This document shows positions 36,517 through 39,392 of a stretch of DNA of 39,392 nt, piece by piece. The translations under genes were made by a program, and so were the position numbers. Numbering within the stretch: position 1 is the stretch's first letter; each line of letters starts with the position of its first letter. Origin of the DNA: Chloroflexota bacterium (GTDB taxonomy: Bacteria > Chloroflexota > Anaerolineae > Anaerolineales > UBA11858); NCBI GenBank assembly GCA_030609055.1, contig JAUWCZ010000008.1, positions 1-39,392 on the forward strand. The letters run 5' to 3'. Under the pieces are notes generated by a model, which made no database searches, had not been told where the DNA came from, and worked only from the letters and a program-made list of their open reading frames with translations.

Positions 36517-36560
36517 AAGTAACCAGTGACCGGCAATATCAGGCTGGGATCTGGTTACTT
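36517..36560 (+). repeat. Inverted repeat between mvhA and the protease gene
   Basis: Ten-bp arms AAGTAACCAG/CTGGTTACTT flank 24 bases, and CATTTTTGG follows. It could be a partial terminator or mRNA processing hairpin that lowers expression of the protease compared with the hydrogenase. Confidence 0.55.
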
Positions 36561-36578
36561 CATTTTTGGAATCCATTT

Positions 36579-37067
36579 ATGAAAACTCTCATCATAGGTT
36601 TGGGCAATCCCATCCTGACCGATGACGGTGTCGGTGTCAAAATTGCCCATCAATTGGAAAAGGTCGTCGATCTAAGTGCCCATCCGGACCTGACGATTAC
36701 TGAAGCCAGCGCAGGGGGACTCCGGCTGATGGAAACCATATTGGGCTATGACCGGGTAGTCCTCATTGATGCTTATTACTTAAAACAGGATCAAACCACA
36801 CCAGGTAAGATTCACCGCCTGAGTCTTGATGATCTTCGTTTTGTCAGTCCAACCCAGCACAGTACCTCTGCCCATGATACATCCCTGGTAACCGCCCTGG
36901 ATGCTGCAGATCAATTAGGTTATCAAATCCCACAGGATTTCATCATATATGCCGTTGAAGTAGAAAACATCCTTGAATTCAGCGAAACACCGACTCCCGC
37001 AGTTGCCGCGGCAATCCCGAAAGTGACTTCCGAAATCATCAAAGAATTATCCCTGAAAACCCGCTGA
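36579..37067 (+). CDS. Hydrogenase maturation protease
   Basis: Nickel-dependent endopeptidase that removes the C-terminal peptide of the hydrogenase large subunit; 162 residues. Family motifs are GLGNPILTDDGVG near the N-terminus with the metal-binding Asp, TEASAGGLRLME, and VLIDAYYLK, with His in STSAHDTSL. It lies 96 bp after mvhA behind a hairpin. Its presence completes the hydrogenase set for structural subunits plus cleavage; hypABCDEF are not in the window. Confidence 0.94.
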   Translation: MKTLIIGLGNPILTDDGVGVKIAHQLEKVVDLSAHPDLTITEASAGGLRLMETILGYDRVVLIDAYYLKQDQTTPGKIHRLSLDDLRFVSPTQHSTSAHDTSLVTALDAADQLGYQIPQDFIIYAVEVENILEFSETPTPAVAAAIPKVTSEIIKELSLKTR

Positions 37068-37075
37068 TCGAAACA

Positions 37076-37139
37076 ATAATCCCTCTTCGTCCTATGAAGA
37101 ATGACACCTGTATCGATGTAGGGATTATGTTATATTTTT
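37076..37139 (+). terminator. Putative terminator of the hydrogenase operon
   Basis: Arms ATAATCCCT (37076-37084) and AGGGATTAT (37120-37128) pair over nine bases, with a smaller hairpin CTTC/GAAG inside the loop, followed by GTTATATTTTTA. The long loop makes this a moderate candidate. The remaining gap up to 37325 holds no supported gene. Confidence 0.5.
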
Positions 37140-37325
37140 ATATGTTCCTCTGATGTCACCATACTGGTCAAGGAAAGCCCAAAACCTCAAAGGTTATCCC
37201 CTGATCATCTTTCCAGACGCTGCTCAAATAGGGTACCTGCAGAATGGAAAACATCAAATTCAATCCCTTTGAAATATTAAATAATAACAACTGGTCAGAC
37301 TGCTTTTTCCCAGTCGAGGTCTCCT

Positions 37326-38294
37326 ATGAAAAGTATCTACCGTAAGATCTTTTTTAGTATCCTTACCTTGAGTCTGCTCCTTTTTTCTGCTGCAGTTGTT
37401 CATGCCTACACTACTGCGGGTGATGAAAAGTCAATCCAAGTAGCCGGAGATCAACCACCGCAATCTACTGTAGTTAAACCTGAGAATGATACCTGCATAC
37501 AATGCCATCTGGACGGCTCATTTACGAGTCTTTGGACTCCTCTTGCGCGTTGGGCGGTTTTTGGTTCAGCCGGTGTAGTCTTTTTGTTTGGTATCGCTCG
37601 CAGCGCAAGTGTTTGGAGAACCAGATCTGAATGGATTCCTCTGCCCAAACGCTTGTCAGCCTGGGTGGATGACCGGTATCAGGTATCAGATTTCCTTAAA
37701 CCCATTCTCAGTAAACCCGTACCTGAGTGGCAGAGACGCTGGTGGTATTGTCTGGGGGGGTTAACGTTCTTCTTCTTTATTGTTCAAGGAATGACCGGGA
37801 TTATGTTGGCTTTTTATTACAAACCTACCCCAGCAGAAGCCTATGCCAGTATTCAATTCATCGAAAACGAGGTCTTGTTAGGATCCGCAGTCCGGATGAT
37901 CCACCACTGGTCAGCCAACGCGATGATTGTTCTGGCAGTCGCCCATATGTTGAGAGTCTTTATCATGGGAGCCTATAAACCACCCAGGGAACTCAACTGG
38001 GTGTCCGGTGTGGTTTTAGGGGCAATGACCCTGTTATTTGGATTTACCGGTTATTTACTTCCCTGGGATCAGAGAGCCTACTGGGCAACGACAGTAGGTA
38101 CAGAGATTGCCGGAAGCATACCTGTTATTGGAGAATTGGCTTTGGTTTTTCTGCGAGCTGGATGGAATATCACCAGCCTAACCCTGAGCAGATTCTTTGC
38201 GCTGCATGTCCTAATTTTGCCCCTTATTACTGTAACCACCATGGGAATGCATTTCATCATGGTAAGAAAACAGGGAATCATGAAACCACTCTAA
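37326..38294 (+). CDS. Cytochrome b6-type subunit with N-terminal CxxCH segment
   Basis: Quinol-oxidising cytochrome b of b6 type, 322 residues, with an unusual front end. Residues 1-27 form a signal peptide or helix, then comes a c-type haem site CIQCH (57-61), a helix near 74-92, and a b6-like core from about 130. Core haem ligands are H193 or H194 (RMIHHWSANAM), H207, H294 and H309, with the GFTGYLLPWDQ and FALHVLILPL blocks. C142 in YCLGG aligns with the cysteine that binds the extra haem c(n)/c(i) in b6 proteins. GAGG lies six bases before the ATG. First gene of an operon with the subunit IV and Rieske genes; no cytochrome f or c1 seen. Confidence 0.9.
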   Translation: MKSIYRKIFFSILTLSLLLFSAAVVHAYTTAGDEKSIQVAGDQPPQSTVVKPENDTCIQCHLDGSFTSLWTPLARWAVFGSAGVVFLFGIARSASVWRTRSEWIPLPKRLSAWVDDRYQVSDFLKPILSKPVPEWQRRWWYCLGGLTFFFFIVQGMTGIMLAFYYKPTPAEAYASIQFIENEVLLGSAVRMIHHWSANAMIVLAVAHMLRVFIMGAYKPPRELNWVSGVVLGAMTLLFGFTGYLLPWDQRAYWATTVGTEIAGSIPVIGELALVFLRAGWNITSLTLSRFFALHVLILPLITVTTMGMHFIMVRKQGIMKPL

Positions 38295-38338
38295 CTGGAT
38301 CGAATAGGCTTGTTTTAACGAAAATTAGGAGTCAGCAA

Positions 38339-38734
38339 ATGTCAGAAGAACAAGAAGAAAATAGCGTACCTTTTTATCCTGATCACCTTACCTTGGAAGC
38401 AAAGGTCGCCCTGGTATTCGGGATTCTAGTTGTGCTGACAGGTGTGGTGGGAATGTTTTTACCGGTTGGCCTGGGGGCACCCGCCGATCCGATAGATACC
38501 CCGGTCCACATAAAACCGGAATGGTATTTCCTGTTCCTGTATCAATTACTGAGGTATATACCAAAAACCATTGGAGCTACTGCACCGGTTATCGCAATCC
38601 TCCTCATGGCAGTCTGGCCCTTCCTGGACTCAAAACCTGATTCAACCAAAAAACCAGTCCGGATCAGACTCTGGTTTTCCGTTACTGCCGTCGTTATAAT
38701 CATCGCCCTGACAATTTGGGGGGAGGTTAGCTAA
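38339..38734 (+). CDS. Cytochrome b subunit IV-like protein (PetD-like)
   Basis: Membrane protein of 131 residues matching the C-terminal half of cytochrome b. The Qo-site motif PEWY is at 60-63 (KPEWYFLFLYQLLRYIPK). About three hydrophobic helices are present, at 24-44, 78-96 and 109-128. The track start (38162) lies inside the cytochrome b gene; ATG at 38339 follows AGGAG. Together with the upstream b6-type protein it makes a split cytochrome b. The Rieske gene begins directly after its stop. Confidence 0.92.
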   Translation: MSEEQEENSVPFYPDHLTLEAKVALVFGILVVLTGVVGMFLPVGLGAPADPIDTPVHIKPEWYFLFLYQLLRYIPKTIGATAPVIAILLMAVWPFLDSKPDSTKKPVRIRLWFSVTAVVIIIALTIWGEVS

Positions 38735-39169
38735 ATGAGCGATATTTCTCGCCGTGATTTTATTAACCTGGTAAAGAAGGGTTTAGCTGCTACTGGATTA
38801 ACAGCACTTTTAGCTCCTTTTGTGGCTTACTTCTATCCCCCCAGCCTGGAAGAAAAACCATCAGAACCTGTCAGGGTGGCAAGAGTTGAAGATATCCCGG
38901 CTGGTGAGAGCCTGACAATACCATTTGGTCGGTACCCGGCGATCGTAATTCATACCGAAGAAGGACTAAAAGCATACTCGGCAGTCTGTACGCATTTCTC
39001 ATGTATCGTAAAATGGAACAGCTCAGATAATACTCTTTATTGTCCTTGCCATGAAGGATACTTTGAACCCTTACAAGGAGAAGTGATATCTGGACCTCCT
39101 CCTCTACCGCTGGAAAAAATACCCCTATCTATCGAGAACGGAGAAATATTCATCGGAGGAGCCGCATGA
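38735..39169 (+). CDS. Rieske [2Fe-2S] protein
   Basis: Rieske subunit of the b6-type complex, 144 residues. A Tat-type start SRRDFINLVKKG and one helix (about 15-34) would anchor it outside the membrane. Cluster motifs CTHFSC (C85, H87; C90) and CPCHEG (C103, H106; C105) are complete, including the pair of cysteines for the disulfide. SD GGGGAGG. Its stop overlaps the start of the next gene by four bases (ATGA). Confidence 0.96.
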   Translation: MSDISRRDFINLVKKGLAATGLTALLAPFVAYFYPPSLEEKPSEPVRVARVEDIPAGESLTIPFGRYPAIVIHTEEGLKAYSAVCTHFSCIVKWNSSDNTLYCPCHEGYFEPLQGEVISGPPPLPLEKIPLSIENGEIFIGGAA

Positions 39170-39392
39170 CAACGACTGAAACCCGGATTTCAAAACCCTG
39201 GGCTAGAGTGCGTGATGTGTTTGTTTATGTCCTCGGTCAACTCCGCACAATAATGAAGATTTATCCAGGGATAATGCATTTACTAATCTTCTGGGGGGTG
39301 ATCATCCAGGTTATCGGCACAGCGATAAAGATCATGCAGATGGGATTGTTTGTCCCCTTCATCTGGCCCATATTTTCACAGAATGTATATTT
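39166..39392 (+). CDS. HdrD/FadF-like membrane protein, N-terminal part (runs off window)
   Basis: Only the first 75 codons are visible, not in the ORF track. The sequence TIMKIYPGIMHLLIFWGV followed by VIGTAIKIMQ closely resembles the YPGIMH helix of the membrane HdrD-like protein at 22946, including its candidate haem-ligand His. I therefore expect the same plan: NarI-like membrane domain, two ferredoxin clusters and a CCG domain. It is translationally coupled to the Rieske gene, so it likely belongs to the same complex. Confidence 0.75.
   Translation, partial: MTTTETRISKPWARVRDVFVYVLGQLRTIMKIYPGIMHLLIFWGVIIQVIGTAIKIMQMGLFVPFIWPIFSQNVY

Noticed and set aside
37244-37345. 33-codon ORF (MENIKFNPFEIL...) before the cytochrome b gene
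   Set aside because: It overlaps the cytochrome b start out of frame and has no SD; a leader peptide is possible but not supported.
1-39392. CRISPR arrays, insertion sequences, prophage genes, tRNA or rRNA genes
   Set aside because: No regularly spaced repeats, transposase-like ORFs, or clover-leaf or rRNA-like sequence were recognised in any intergenic region.

Overview
The window looks like a chromosomal segment of an anaerobic bacterium of the phylum Chloroflexota, probably class Anaerolineae. This is inferred from gene content, not from a marker-gene tree. Pointers are a secreted lipoprotein with a Thr/Pro linker and an NBR1-type Ig-like domain, the long 'type 2' transaldolase, frequent TTG/GTG starts, and Hdr/Mvh/Etf electron-transfer genes beside a cytochrome b6/Rieske operon. 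No mobile element, CRISPR array, tRNA or rRNA gene was seen.

Left part (1-19413), mostly housekeeping. On the minus strand lie the 5' part of atpA, then ruvA, an MgtC/DUF4010 membrane protein, ruvC and yebC, then a PflX-type radical SAM protein. On the plus strand lie an L,D-transpeptidase, smpB, a histidine ammonia-lyase, a HIT protein, a VUT/YhhQ-type transporter and the NBR1-Ig lipoprotein. Next come a PIG-L deacetylase (minus), a squalene-cyclase-fold protein (plus), and a HesB/IscA-like selenoprotein whose in-frame UGA split it in the ORF track. The minus-strand block that follows holds an SH3 protein, a HEAT-like protein and an overlapping tkt-rpiB-tal operon for the non-oxidative pentose phosphate pathway. 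Two strong hairpin terminators separate convergent genes at about 11.8 and 14.4 kb.

Right part (19956-37067), the most interesting region. Fifteen co-directional genes follow a 542-bp leader/intergenic region with a promoter and a Rex- or Crp-like palindrome. In order they are: a soluble HdrD-like Fe-S protein, etfB, etfA and a membrane HdrD/FadF-like quinone oxidoreductase; a Cache-domain histidine kinase, a receiver-kinase hybrid and a stand-alone receiver; hdrC, hdrB and a 1137-residue HdrA with a complete NfnB/GltD-type NAD(P)H module inserted inside it; mvhD, mvhG and mvhA (group 3c-like [NiFe] hydrogenase) and the hydrogenase maturation protease. I infer an electron hub connecting H2, ferredoxin, NAD(P)H, ETF-linked acyl-CoA oxidation and the menaquinone pool, with an embedded phosphorelay that has no DNA-binding output.

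End (37326-39392). A second operon encodes a cytochrome b6-type protein with an added N-terminal CxxCH segment, a subunit IV-like protein, a Tat-type Rieske protein, and the start of another HdrD/FadF-like membrane protein that runs off the window. It resembles an alternative quinol-oxidising complex coupled to an Fe-S heterodisulfide-reductase-like module.
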